Assembly: GCA_046758845.1 (NCBI GenBank)
Contig: JBHIBA010000068.1
Coordinates: 1 to 17,884 of the forward strand
Source: JBHIBA01 sp046758845
GTDB taxonomy: Bacteria; UBA8248; JACPRG01; G963555815
Length of the DNA stretch: 17,884 bases
Direction: 5' to 3'
The notes under the pieces were generated by a model. That model was not told where the DNA came from and searched no databases. It was given only the letters and a program-made list of their open reading frames with translations. Position 1 is the first letter of the stretch; each line of letters opens with the position of its first letter. The position numbers were made by a program, and so were the translations under genes. Shown here in pieces: positions 6,778-13,549 of the stretch.

Positions 6778-8024
6778 CTCACTCTCTGAATTCGGGCGCC
6801 GAGGGCGGACAGCTTCTCTTCGACCCGCTCGTAACCCCGGTCGATATGGTACACCCGATTGACCGTGGTTTCCCCTTCGGCGGCGAGGCCCGCCAGGATG
6901 AGGGAGGCGCTGGCCCGCAGGTCGGTCGCCATGACCTCCGCTCCCCAGAGCCGCTCCACCCCCCGCACCCAGGCGCGGTTGCCGTCCACCCGGATCTCCG
7001 CCCCCATCCGCCGCAGCTCGGCCACGTGCAGGAAGCGGTTCTCGAAGATGGTTTCCGTGACGAGCGAATTCCCCCGGGCCAAACAGAGCATGGCCATCAT
7101 CTGGGCCTGCAGGTCGGTTGCGAAGCCGGGGTAGGGCGCTGTCTCGACATCCACCCCGTTCGCCGGCCGATCCCCCTTCACACGAATCCGGTCCCCCTCC
7201 TCGCAGACGGAGACCCCGGCCGCCACTAACTTCCGGCTCAACGCGCCGACGTGCTCCGGCACGACTCCCGTAACGCACACCTCTCCCCCTGTGGCAGCGC
7301 CGGCCAGCATGTACGTCCCCGTTTCGATCCGGTCCGGGATGATCCGCGCCTCGAAGCCCCCCAGCCTTCGCACGCCTACAATTTCCAGCGTATCGGTCCC
7401 CGCGCCCCGGACCTCCACCCCCATAGCGATCAGCGCGTCCGCCAGTTGAACCACTTCGGGCTCCCGGGCGGCGTTATGGATGCGTGTGCGCCCTTCTGCC
7501 AGCGCCGCGGCAATCATGAGGTTCTTCGTGCCGGTCACCGTCACCAGGCCCAAAAAGATGTCGGCACCCTTGAGCCTTCCGGCCCGGGCATGGATGTAGC
7601 CGCCACGAAGGCAAATCTCGACGCCCAGCGCCGCGAGCCCCTTCAGGTGTTGATCGATGGGCCGCACGCCGATGGCGCATCCCCCGGGAAGGGAGACCTC
7701 CGCCCTCCCCATCCGGGCCACCAACGGGCCCAGGACCATCACGGACGCCCGCATCTTACGGACCAGGTCGTAGGGCGCACGGACGTTCCGAAGCTCCGCC
7801 GCCTGAATCTCCGCCCCCGAGCCGCAGGACCCTACCCGAACCCCCAGCCCTTCAAGCAAGAAAAGAAAACTTTCCACGTCTCTCAGGACCGGGAGGTTTT
7901 CAAGCCGGCACTTCTCTTCCGTCAGGAGGCAGGCCGCCATCAGCGGCAGGGCCGCGTTCTTGGCTCCGCTGATCGGGACCTCCCCCCGGAGCGGCGCCCC
8001 GCCCTGAATCTTGATCCGGTCCAT
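6774..8024 (-). CDS. murA: UDP-N-acetylglucosamine 1-carboxyvinyltransferase MurA
   Basis: MurA transfers enolpyruvate from PEP to UDP-GlcNAc, the first committed step of peptidoglycan synthesis. The 416-residue length is typical. The catalytic loop is LPGGCAIGVRPID, with the reactive cysteine at position 116 (the E. coli Cys115 equivalent), which predicts fosfomycin sensitivity at the enzyme level. The N-terminal ISGAKNAALP with Lys22 and the C-terminal YHIDRGYERVEEKL are characteristic of MurA rather than AroA. The ATG follows the prmC stop with no gap (TAG-ATG), and GGAGG lies 6 nt upstream. Its own stop overlaps hisG, so the his genes are coupled to a cell-wall gene. Confidence 0.97.
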   Translation of the reverse strand: MDRIKIQGGAPLRGEVPISGAKNAALPLMAACLLTEEKCRLENLPVLRDVESFLFLLEGLGVRVGSCGSGAEIQAAELRNVRAPYDLVRKMRASVMVLGPLVARMGRAEVSLPGGCAIGVRPIDQHLKGLAALGVEICLRGGYIHARAGRLKGADIFLGLVTVTGTKNLMIAAALAEGRTRIHNAAREPEVVQLADALIAMGVEVRGAGTDTLEIVGVRRLGGFEARIIPDRIETGTYMLAGAATGGEVCVTGVVPEHVGALSRKLVAAGVSVCEEGDRIRVKGDRPANGVDVETAPYPGFATDLQAQMMAMLCLARGNSLVTETIFENRFLHVAELRRMGAEIRVDGNRAWVRGVERLWGAEVMATDLRASASLILAGLAAEGETTVNRVYHIDRGYERVEEKLSALGARIQRVR

Positions 8025-8918
8025 CTAACGCCTCCGCTCAGCGGCCGCGACCCGGACCCGTCCAGCCAGATCCTGAATGATTTCGATGCCGTCATAGGCG
8101 CCGCAATCTTCCAGGAGGCCGCGGACTTCCGGCGCCTGGTCCATCCCGATCTCCATCACCAGCCAGCCGCCCGGCCGAAGGACTCTGGGTGCGTCCTTGA
8201 CGAGGGTCCGATAAGCCCCGAGTCCGTCCCAGCCGGCGATGAGCGCCACGTGAGGCTCGTAGGAGAGGGTCTGCCGGTCGAGGGCTTCCCAGTCCGCCTC
8301 GCGAATATAAGGAGGATTCGAGACCACCGCGTCGAAGGATTCGTCGGGCCGGAGGGCTTGCAGCCAATCCGCGCCCAGAAAGACGACCCGCCCGGACAGG
8401 CCCAGCCGCTGGGCGTTCTCCCGCGCGACTCGCAGCGCGTCCAGGCTCAAGTCCGTGGCGACGACGAAAAGGTCTGCGCGTTCAGAGGCCAGGGCCAGTG
8501 CGATGTTGCCCGAACCCGTTCCCAGGTCCATCACCCGCGCCGATCGGCCCCGACCGAGGGGGGCCAAGCGGCGCAGCGACTCGCTCACCAAGGTCTCGGT
8601 TTCAGGCCTGGGGATCAGGACGCGGCGATCGACTTTCAGTTCCAGGGACCAGAACTCGCGCCGGCCCGTGATATAGGCGACGGGCTCGCGACGCTCCCGC
8701 CTCTTGACGGATTCGAGGTAAAAGGAACGTTTACCCCGGTCCAGTCGGATCTCCGGGTGAGCGATGAGGTCTTCGCGCCCAACACCCACGGTGTGCGCGA
8801 GAAGGATTTCGGCATCCAGGCGTGCGGAGCACAGGCCCGCCCGGCTCAGTCGGACGGTGGCGTGCCGAAGTAGGACTTGGATGGTATCGGCGGAGAGGCC
8901 CTCGGCCGGACCGATCAG
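8025..8918 (-). CDS. prmC: Peptide chain release factor N5-glutamine methyltransferase PrmC (probable CTG start)
   Basis: PrmC (HemK) methylates the glutamine of the GGQ motif in RF1 and RF2 using SAM. The SAM-binding motif VMDLGTGSGNIALALA lies near residues 129-144 and the catalytic NPPY at 201-204. The N-terminal helical domain, with SARLDAEILLAH and FWSLELKV, is complete. No ATG, GTG or TTG exists in frame near the expected N-terminus. The next GTG, within AHTVGVG, would remove conserved sequence. The best start is CTG at 8918, which overlaps the prfA stop as CTGA and has GGGAG 6 nt upstream. This mirrors the ATGA and GTGA overlaps elsewhere in the operon, and gives 297 residues. Function is sure; the start is inferred. 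Confidence 0.93.
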   Translation of the reverse strand: MIGPAEGLSADTIQVLLRHATVRLSRAGLCSARLDAEILLAHTVGVGREDLIAHPEIRLDRGKRSFYLESVKRRERREPVAYITGRREFWSLELKVDRRVLIPRPETETLVSESLRRLAPLGRGRSARVMDLGTGSGNIALALASERADLFVVATDLSLDALRVARENAQRLGLSGRVVFLGADWLQALRPDESFDAVVSNPPYIREADWEALDRQTLSYEPHVALIAGWDGLGAYRTLVKDAPRVLRPGGWLVMEIGMDQAPEVRGLLEDCGAYDGIEIIQDLAGRVRVAAAERRR

Positions 8919-10021
8919 GAGAGGCTCCCGGCCGCCACGGAGCGTTCGAACTCGGTCAGGATTTCTTCCTCGTATGCAGCCATCAGCGGCTCGATGAGGT
9001 CTTCCAGCCCGCCTTCCATCACCGCGTCCAGCCTGTGCAGGCTCAAGTTGATCCGGTGGTCGGTCACCCGGCCTTGCGGGAAGTTGTATGTCCGGATCCG
9101 GCCGCTGCGGTCCCCCGAGCCGATCTGGGACCGCCGGGTCTCCGACCGCTTGGCCTCGCTCTCGCGGACGGCCGCGTCGAGCAGCCGCGCGCGCAGGACC
9201 TTGAGGGCCTTGGCCTTGTTTTTGTGTTGCGACTTCTCGTCCTGACACGTGACGACCAACCCCGTGGGAAGATGGGTGATTCGGACCGCCGAATCGGTGG
9301 TGTTTACACTCTGCCCTCCCGGCCCCGAGGACCGGTACACATCGACGCGGAGATCGGAGGGATCGATCTCCACCTCGACCTCCGCCGCCGCAGGGAGAAC
9401 GGCCACGGTGACCGCCGAGGTATGGATGCGGCCGCTGGCCTCGGTCTCGGGGACGCGCTGAACGCGGTGGGTCCCGCTTTCATGTCGAAGAAAGCTGTAC
9501 ACCCGATCCCCTCGGACCTCGGCGATGACCTCCTTGTACCCGCCCAACCCCGTCGGATTGGAATCCAGAATCTCGGCCTTCCAGTTTTTGCGCTCTGCGA
9601 AACGCAAATACATCCGAAAGAGCTTCGCGGCAAAAAGGGCGGCTTCCTCCCCCCCGGTCCCCGCCCGGATCTCCAGAATCACGTTTTTCTCGTCGTTCGG
9701 GTCCTTGGGAACCAGCAGGCGCCTGAGGTTTGCCTCGACTTCCGCCAACCCGGCCTCCAGCCGATTGATTTCCTCCCGGGCCAGATCGCGCAGCTCCGCC
9801 TCCGCAGCGGTTTGGAATATTTCCCGGCTCCCCTCAATTTCCTCCTGGAGTTTTTCATGCCGGCGGAAGGTCTGGACCACTTCTTCCAGCTCCGCGCACT
9901 CTTTGGCGACCTTCCCGTAAGCCTCGCGATCGGCCAGAAGCTCGGGTTGCCCCATCCGCCGGGTCAAGGCGTCGAACCTCTCGCCGATCGCCGCCAGCCT
10001 GCTCCGAAGTTCCTCCTGCAA
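8915..10021 (-). CDS. prfA: Peptide chain release factor 1 (TTG start)
   Basis: RF1 recognises UAA and UAG in the ribosome and triggers peptide release. The codon-recognition tripeptide of the RF1 type (P-x-T) is PET at residues 191-193, within RVPETEASGRIHTS; RF2 would have SPF. The catalytic GGQ is at 235-237 (SSGPGGQSVNTTDSA), and GSGDRSGRIRTYNFPQGRVTDHR follows. The start is TTG 10021, because GGAGGA lies 6 nt upstream and it falls just after the rpmE stop. This gives 368 residues, close to the E. coli 360. A longer frame starting at 10213 lies inside rpmE and is rejected. The substrate relation to prmC directly downstream is functional as well as positional. Confidence 0.96.
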   Translation of the reverse strand: MQEELRSRLAAIGERFDALTRRMGQPELLADREAYGKVAKECAELEEVVQTFRRHEKLQEEIEGSREIFQTAAEAELRDLAREEINRLEAGLAEVEANLRRLLVPKDPNDEKNVILEIRAGTGGEEAALFAAKLFRMYLRFAERKNWKAEILDSNPTGLGGYKEVIAEVRGDRVYSFLRHESGTHRVQRVPETEASGRIHTSAVTVAVLPAAAEVEVEIDPSDLRVDVYRSSGPGGQSVNTTDSAVRITHLPTGLVVTCQDEKSQHKNKAKALKVLRARLLDAAVRESEAKRSETRRSQIGSGDRSGRIRTYNFPQGRVTDHRINLSLHRLDAVMEGGLEDLIEPLMAAYEEEILTEFERSVAAGSLS

Positions 10022-10049
10022 AGCCGGTCCTCCAACGATCCCCAAGAGA

Positions 10050-10259
10050 TCAGCCCACTGTCTTCTTCTTGTGCCGGGCCCGGTAGCGCTCCACGCGGCC
10101 CGCGCTATCCACGAGTTTTTGCCGGCCGGTGAAGAAGGGATGGCAGTTCGAGCAGATCTCGACGGTGTACGAGGGCTTGGTGGAGCGGGTGTTGTAGACG
10201 GCCCCGCACGCACAGGTGACCGTGCATTCTTGATATTCGGGGTGGATCCCGGGCTTCAT
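10050..10259 (-). CDS. rpmE: 50S ribosomal protein L31, zinc-binding type
   Basis: L31 is a small protein of the large ribosomal subunit that bridges to the small subunit. The 69-residue product has the typical MKxxIHPEY start, and VEICSNCHPFFTGRQ in the second half. Four cysteines at 16, 18, 36 and 39 form the zinc ribbon, so this is the C-plus (zinc-containing) form rather than the zinc-free paralogue. GGAGG lies 8 nt before the ATG. It sits 126 nt after rho and 28 nt before the prfA start. The rho-rpmE gap holds GC-rich sequence but no terminator with a T-run that I can identify, so cotranscription is likely. Confidence 0.97.
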   Translation of the reverse strand: MKPGIHPEYQECTVTCACGAVYNTRSTKPSYTVEICSNCHPFFTGRQKLVDSAGRVERYRARHKKKTVG

Positions 10260-10385
10260 GAGAAAATCCTCCAGCGGCCCTTTGCCTCCCGGACCGCTCT
10301 GGCGACAAGCGGCATAAAAAATTTCGGCCGGAGCCCACGGGACATCCCCCGGGGTCCAGCCGTTGCAAACATCCCCTCGACGGGG

Positions 10386-11795
10386 CTACGCGTTCATCGA
10401 ATCGAGGAACTCTTCGTTGGCCCGGGTCTCCGTGACCTTGGAGACGAGGAGCTCCATGGCCTCGACGATCCCCATCGGCTGGAGGACCTTTCGCAACAGC
10501 CAGACCCGGCTCAACTCTTTCTCGCTCAGGAGCAACTCCTCCTTTCGCGTGCCGGACCGGTGGAGGTCGATGGAGGGGAACACCCGGCGGTCGGAGATCC
10601 GACGGTCCAGGATGACCTCCATGTTCCCCGTGCCCTTGAACTCCTCGAAGATGACCTCGTCCATCCGGCTCCCGGTTTCGATGAGCGCGGTCGCCACGAT
10701 GGTCAGGCTTCCGCCTTCCTCCACGTTGCGCGCGGCGCCGAAGAAGCGCTTGGGCCGCTGGAGGGCGTTGCTGTCCACGCCCCCGGAGAGGACCTTGCCG
10801 CTCGGCGGGACGATGGCGTTGTAGGCCCGCGCCAGACGGGTGATGCTGTCCAGAAGGATCACCACGTCCCGCTTGCTCTCCACGAGCCGCTTCGCCTTTT
10901 CGATGACGATCTCCGCCACCTGGACGTGCCGGGAGGCGGGCTCGTCGAAGGTGGAGCTGATCACCTCCCCCTTCACCGTCCGCTGCATGTCGGTGACCTC
11001 CTCGGGCCTTTCGTCGATGAGGAGGACCATGAGGTAAATCTCCGGGTGATTGACGGCGATGCTGTTGGCGATGGCCTGAAGGAGCATCGTCTTTCCCGTT
11101 CGGGGAGCGGCGACGATCAGGCCGCGCTGTCCTTTGCCCAGGGGCGTGAGCAAATCCATGATCCGCATAGAGGGATCGGACTTGCCGTTTTTCCTGGCTT
11201 CCAGGTGAACCCGCTCCTCGGGATACAGGGGGGTCAGGTTGTCGAACAGAATATGGTCCTTGCCGAATTCCGGATCTTCAAAGTTGACGCTCTCCACCTT
11301 GAGCAGAGCGAAGTAGCGCTCTCCTTCCTTGGGCGGACGGATCTGCCCCGATACGGTATCCCCGGTCCTTAAGTCGAAGCGCCGGATCTGGGAGGGCGAT
11401 ACGTAGATGTCGTCTGAGCCGGGGAGATAGTTGTAGCTGGGCGCCCGCAGGAACCCGAAGCCGTCCGGCAGGATCTCCAAGACGCCCTCGCCGTAGATGT
11501 GGCCGTCTTTCCCCGCCTGGGCTTCCAGGATCTTGAAGATCAGCTCTTGCTTTCGGAGCGCGCTCGGGCTGGCCACCTTCAGACCCCGTGCGATCTTCGT
11601 GAGCTCGTTGATCGTCTTCGCCTTGAGCTCATCGAGGTTGAGAACCTTCCCTTTGGTTTCCTCCGCTTCGGCCCTGTCCGCCCTGGGCTCGCCGTCGGCG
11701 GGGACCTTGGGGGTCTCGACGGTTTCTTGGGCGGAGACGCCGCCCGATTTGCGGGATGCTGTTTTTGCTGTGGAACTTACCGTTTTAGACGGCAT
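10386..11795 (-). CDS. rho: Transcription termination factor Rho
   Basis: Rho is the hexameric RNA helicase that ends transcription of untranslated RNA. The 469-residue protein is about 50 longer than E. coli Rho because of a polar, low-complexity N-terminal tail (Ser, Ala, Lys, Glu) at residues 1-50. The Rho N-terminal helical domain follows (LNLDELKAKTINELTKIARG), then the RNA-binding cold-shock-like domain (GEGVLEILPDGFGFLR, near 102-117). The ATPase has Walker A AAPRTGKT at 229-236, Walker B VVILLDSITRLARAYN, the Q-loop SGKVLSGGVD, and FKGTGNMEVILDR. The position of E. coli Lys181 is Arg here. The ATG has no clear ribosome site. A long leader with its own promoter lies upstream (see 11796-12052). 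Confidence 0.97.
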   Translation of the reverse strand: MPSKTVSSTAKTASRKSGGVSAQETVETPKVPADGEPRADRAEAEETKGKVLNLDELKAKTINELTKIARGLKVASPSALRKQELIFKILEAQAGKDGHIYGEGVLEILPDGFGFLRAPSYNYLPGSDDIYVSPSQIRRFDLRTGDTVSGQIRPPKEGERYFALLKVESVNFEDPEFGKDHILFDNLTPLYPEERVHLEARKNGKSDPSMRIMDLLTPLGKGQRGLIVAAPRTGKTMLLQAIANSIAVNHPEIYLMVLLIDERPEEVTDMQRTVKGEVISSTFDEPASRHVQVAEIVIEKAKRLVESKRDVVILLDSITRLARAYNAIVPPSGKVLSGGVDSNALQRPKRFFGAARNVEEGGSLTIVATALIETGSRMDEVIFEEFKGTGNMEVILDRRISDRRVFPSIDLHRSGTRKEELLLSEKELSRVWLLRKVLQPMGIVEAMELLVSKVTETRANEEFLDSMNA

Positions 11796-12052
11796 AGGCG
11801 CTTACAGGGAGAGGGTGGATGGAATGTTGTAGGACATGGCCCCACAGGGTCGCCCCACGAGTTCAAACCTTAGAAGAGGAAGACGAAAAGAAGCTGTCGG
11901 GTACGAGCGATTCAAAACCGCTGGACTTCTTGGTTTGGCGTTCCGCCTTTCGGTTGGCTTAGATTGCGACCCGGAAGCTGATAATCGGGTAACGGTCAGG
12001 GCGCTGGAAAGAACATCGAGACAAATATACAAAACCTCCTACTTTTTGTCAA
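11796..12052 (-). promoter_or_regulatory. Promoter and ~220-nt leader of the rho operon
   Basis: On the minus strand a perfect -35 TTGACA (12052-12047) is followed after exactly 17 nt by TATATT (12029-12024), five of six matches to the -10 box. It overlaps the last codons of coaE. The expected transcript start is near 12016, leaving about 220 nt before the rho ATG. The leader is fairly AT-rich at the start, contains pyrimidine-rich stretches (for example around 11870-11890, minus strand) and holds no convincing open frame. Rho is known to regulate itself through its leader in E. coli and Bacillus; a similar role here is inference. Confidence 0.7.
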
Positions 12053-12662
12053 TCACTTTTTCTCTGGCCCGGACCAGAAGCTGCCGCCAGATCCGCTCCG
12101 CTTGCCTGCCCGTCTCCTCCAACGACCCCCGGTTCTCGATGACGTAATCCGCGTGCGCCAGCTTCTCAGCCGTAGGCATTTGGGCTCCGATGCGCGCCTG
12201 CCCCTCTTCCCGGGAGACGCCCATCGACGCCAGCCGCATCAACTGGTCCTCCTCGTCCACGTCCAACACCACGAGGACGTCCATCCGGTCGGCGCAGCCC
12301 GCCTCGATGAGGACGGCCGCATCCAAAACGACAATCCCCTCCGGGTCCTGCGCCTCGAAAGCCTCGATTTGCCGGCCTTCCTCCTCCCAGAGCCGGGGGT
12401 GGACGATGGCATTCAATCGGGCCCGGGCTTCGGGGTCGCGAAAGACAATCCGCGCCAAGGCCGCCCGGTCGAGCGTCCCGTCGGGCCGAAGGACCCCCTC
12501 TCCGAACGTCCCGGCGATTTCCTGCAGAGCGGGTCGGCCCGGCTCCACCACCTGCCGGGCTATCTGGTCCGCATCGATGACATGCGCGCCGAACCGCCGA
12601 AACATCTCGGCGATGGTGCTCTTCCCGCTCGCGATCCCCCCCGTCAGACCGACCTTGAGCAT
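12039..12662 (-). CDS. coaE: Dephospho-CoA kinase CoaE
   Basis: CoaE phosphorylates the ribose 3-prime hydroxyl of dephospho-CoA, the last step of coenzyme A synthesis. The 207-residue P-loop kinase has GLTGGIASGKST at residues 5-16, VIDADQIARQV near 30, the LARIVFRDPEARARLNAIVHP segment and VIENRGSLEET near the C-terminus, all typical of the family. The ATG at 12662 follows a GGGAGG that is rather far upstream (about 12 nt). The 3-prime end carries the rho promoter. It lies 79 nt after the second DUF507 gene and is probably in the same transcript. Confidence 0.96.
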   Translation of the reverse strand: MLKVGLTGGIASGKSTIAEMFRRFGAHVIDADQIARQVVEPGRPALQEIAGTFGEGVLRPDGTLDRAALARIVFRDPEARARLNAIVHPRLWEEEGRQIEAFEAQDPEGIVVLDAAVLIEAGCADRMDVLVVLDVDEEDQLMRLASMGVSREEGQARIGAQMPTAEKLAHADYVIENRGSLEETGRQAERIWRQLLVRAREKVIDKK

Positions 12663-12741
12663 TGCCCGGCCGTTCCTCCCGCGAGGCGTCGCCCGTCGAT
12701 TGATTCAGCCGGCTTCAGAATTTCCTCCCCCAGCGGATACC

Positions 12742-13026
12742 TTACTTCAGCCCCCTGCGGACGATCTCGCGTTCGTAGTGCTTGCGGTAGAGCAGTTCCC
12801 ACTCTGGACTTCCTTCGGGGAGCTTCCGGCCATAGGACGCAATGGTGCGCATGACTTCCTCGTCGATGGTTTCTTCGAGGCGGACCTCTTCGGTGAGGAT
12901 CCGGACGATGCGCAGCCGGACGTCGTTGGATGGCTTGCGCAGGGTCACCCCCTCCGCGGCCTCCAGGTCTTCCACGAGCAACTTGGAGAGGTAGTTGATT
13001 TTTTCCCGGCTCAGTCCGACGAACAT
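12742..13026 (-). CDS. DUF507 family protein (second copy)
   Basis: A 94-residue soluble, highly charged, helical protein with no membrane segments or cysteine motifs. The pattern GLSREKINYLSKLLVEDLEA, then VRLRIVRILTEEVRLEETIDEEV, then ending RKHYEREIVRRGLK matches the DUF507 family as I know it; the molecular function of that family is unknown. It begins 3 nt after the stop of a paralogous gene of almost equal length, so the two are co-translated and may form a heterodimer. The ATG has no strong ribosome site of its own, which fits coupling. coaE follows. Confidence 0.85.
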   Translation of the reverse strand: MFVGLSREKINYLSKLLVEDLEAAEGVTLRKPSNDVRLRIVRILTEEVRLEETIDEEVMRTIASYGRKLPEGSPEWELLYRKHYEREIVRRGLK

Positions 13027-13029
13027 TCT

Positions 13030-13311
13030 CTACAGGATGAGATTTCTCTCCCGCACGAGGCGACGCTTGACCAGGTCGAACATGCGGGAGTATTCGACGT
13101 TTCTTCGGTCCATTTCGGACTCGAAGTCGGCAAGGATGTCCCTCACCTCCTGATTCAGCTTATCCTCAACGCGGAGATCGTCGGTGATCACCCGCGCCAA
13201 TTGATGCCGGAGGTCATCTTCCGTTTTCACGGTTTCGACGTACCCATAACGGATAAGCTCACGGGCGATCGAGCGCACGGCTCGGTCAATCACTTCCCTT
13301 CGCAGACGCAT
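13030..13311 (-). CDS. DUF507 family protein (first copy)
   Basis: A 93-residue charged helical protein. The core RSIARELIRYGYVETVKTED, then ITDDLRVEDKLNQEVRDILA, then MFDLVKRRLVRERNLIL parallels the downstream copy, which supports an ancient tandem duplication rather than a recent one because the two share the pattern but few identical residues. The family occurs widely in Deltaproteobacteria-like, Nitrospirota and Aquificota genomes, with no known activity. The ATG start is chosen on length; the ribosome site is weak. A 238-nt gap separates it from the WYL regulator gene upstream, so a promoter may lie there, but I see none close to consensus. Confidence 0.85.
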   Translation of the reverse strand: MRLRREVIDRAVRSIARELIRYGYVETVKTEDDLRHQLARVITDDLRVEDKLNQEVRDILADFESEMDRRNVEYSRMFDLVKRRLVRERNLIL

Positions 13312-13403
13312 GGCTTATATTCGCCCAGCGTTTCCCGGACCTGCCGCTCCCTAGCGGCGAGTCGCTCACGGGCAAGTCCCGAGCGAAAAACCTCCTCTTT
13401 CAC
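13290..13403 (-). CDS. Possible small ORF upstream of the DUF507 genes
   Basis: A 37-codon frame starts at GTG 13403 with a GGGGGG run 8 nt upstream and ends within the first codons of the DUF507 gene (22-nt overlap). Its product is rich in Glu and Arg (MKEEVFRSGLARERLAARER at the start), a composition that looks protein-like, and it ends in a Cys-x-Cys. I recognise no family. It could equally be a leader peptide or a chance frame in GC-rich DNA. Confidence 0.2.
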   Translation of the reverse strand: MKEEVFRSGLARERLAARERQVRETLGEYKPCVCEGK

Positions 13404-13549
13404 GCGGTCATCCCCCCGCCCAGATGGAGATCGGCATCCACCGCCAAGTCATTCGCCTAAGTCACGCACAATATGGCACCTTGCGCAACGGGTGTCCAGA
13501 CTGGAGCCGGGCCGGGCGTCGGCGGATTTTTCGGCTCTCTCCCTCTTGG

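Noticed and set aside
7251..8873. Plus-strand open frame opposite murA and prmC
   Set aside because: Antisense to conserved genes; His/Pro/Arg-rich product with no family pattern.
10022..10213. N-terminal extension of RF1 from 10213
   Set aside because: It overlaps rpmE, is Pro/Ser/Arg-rich and is not part of the RF1 family; the TTG at 10021 has an ideal ribosome site.
8822..11372. Plus-strand open frames opposite prfA and rho
   Set aside because: Shadow frames; the minus-strand products carry all the motifs.
11802..12032. 76-codon minus-strand frame in the rho leader
   Set aside because: It would start at a TTG before the -10 box, upstream of the predicted transcript start, has no ribosome site and no protein-like pattern.
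13312..13549. A promoter in the gap before the DUF507 genes
   Set aside because: I looked for -35/-10 pairs on the minus strand and found only poor or wrongly spaced matches.
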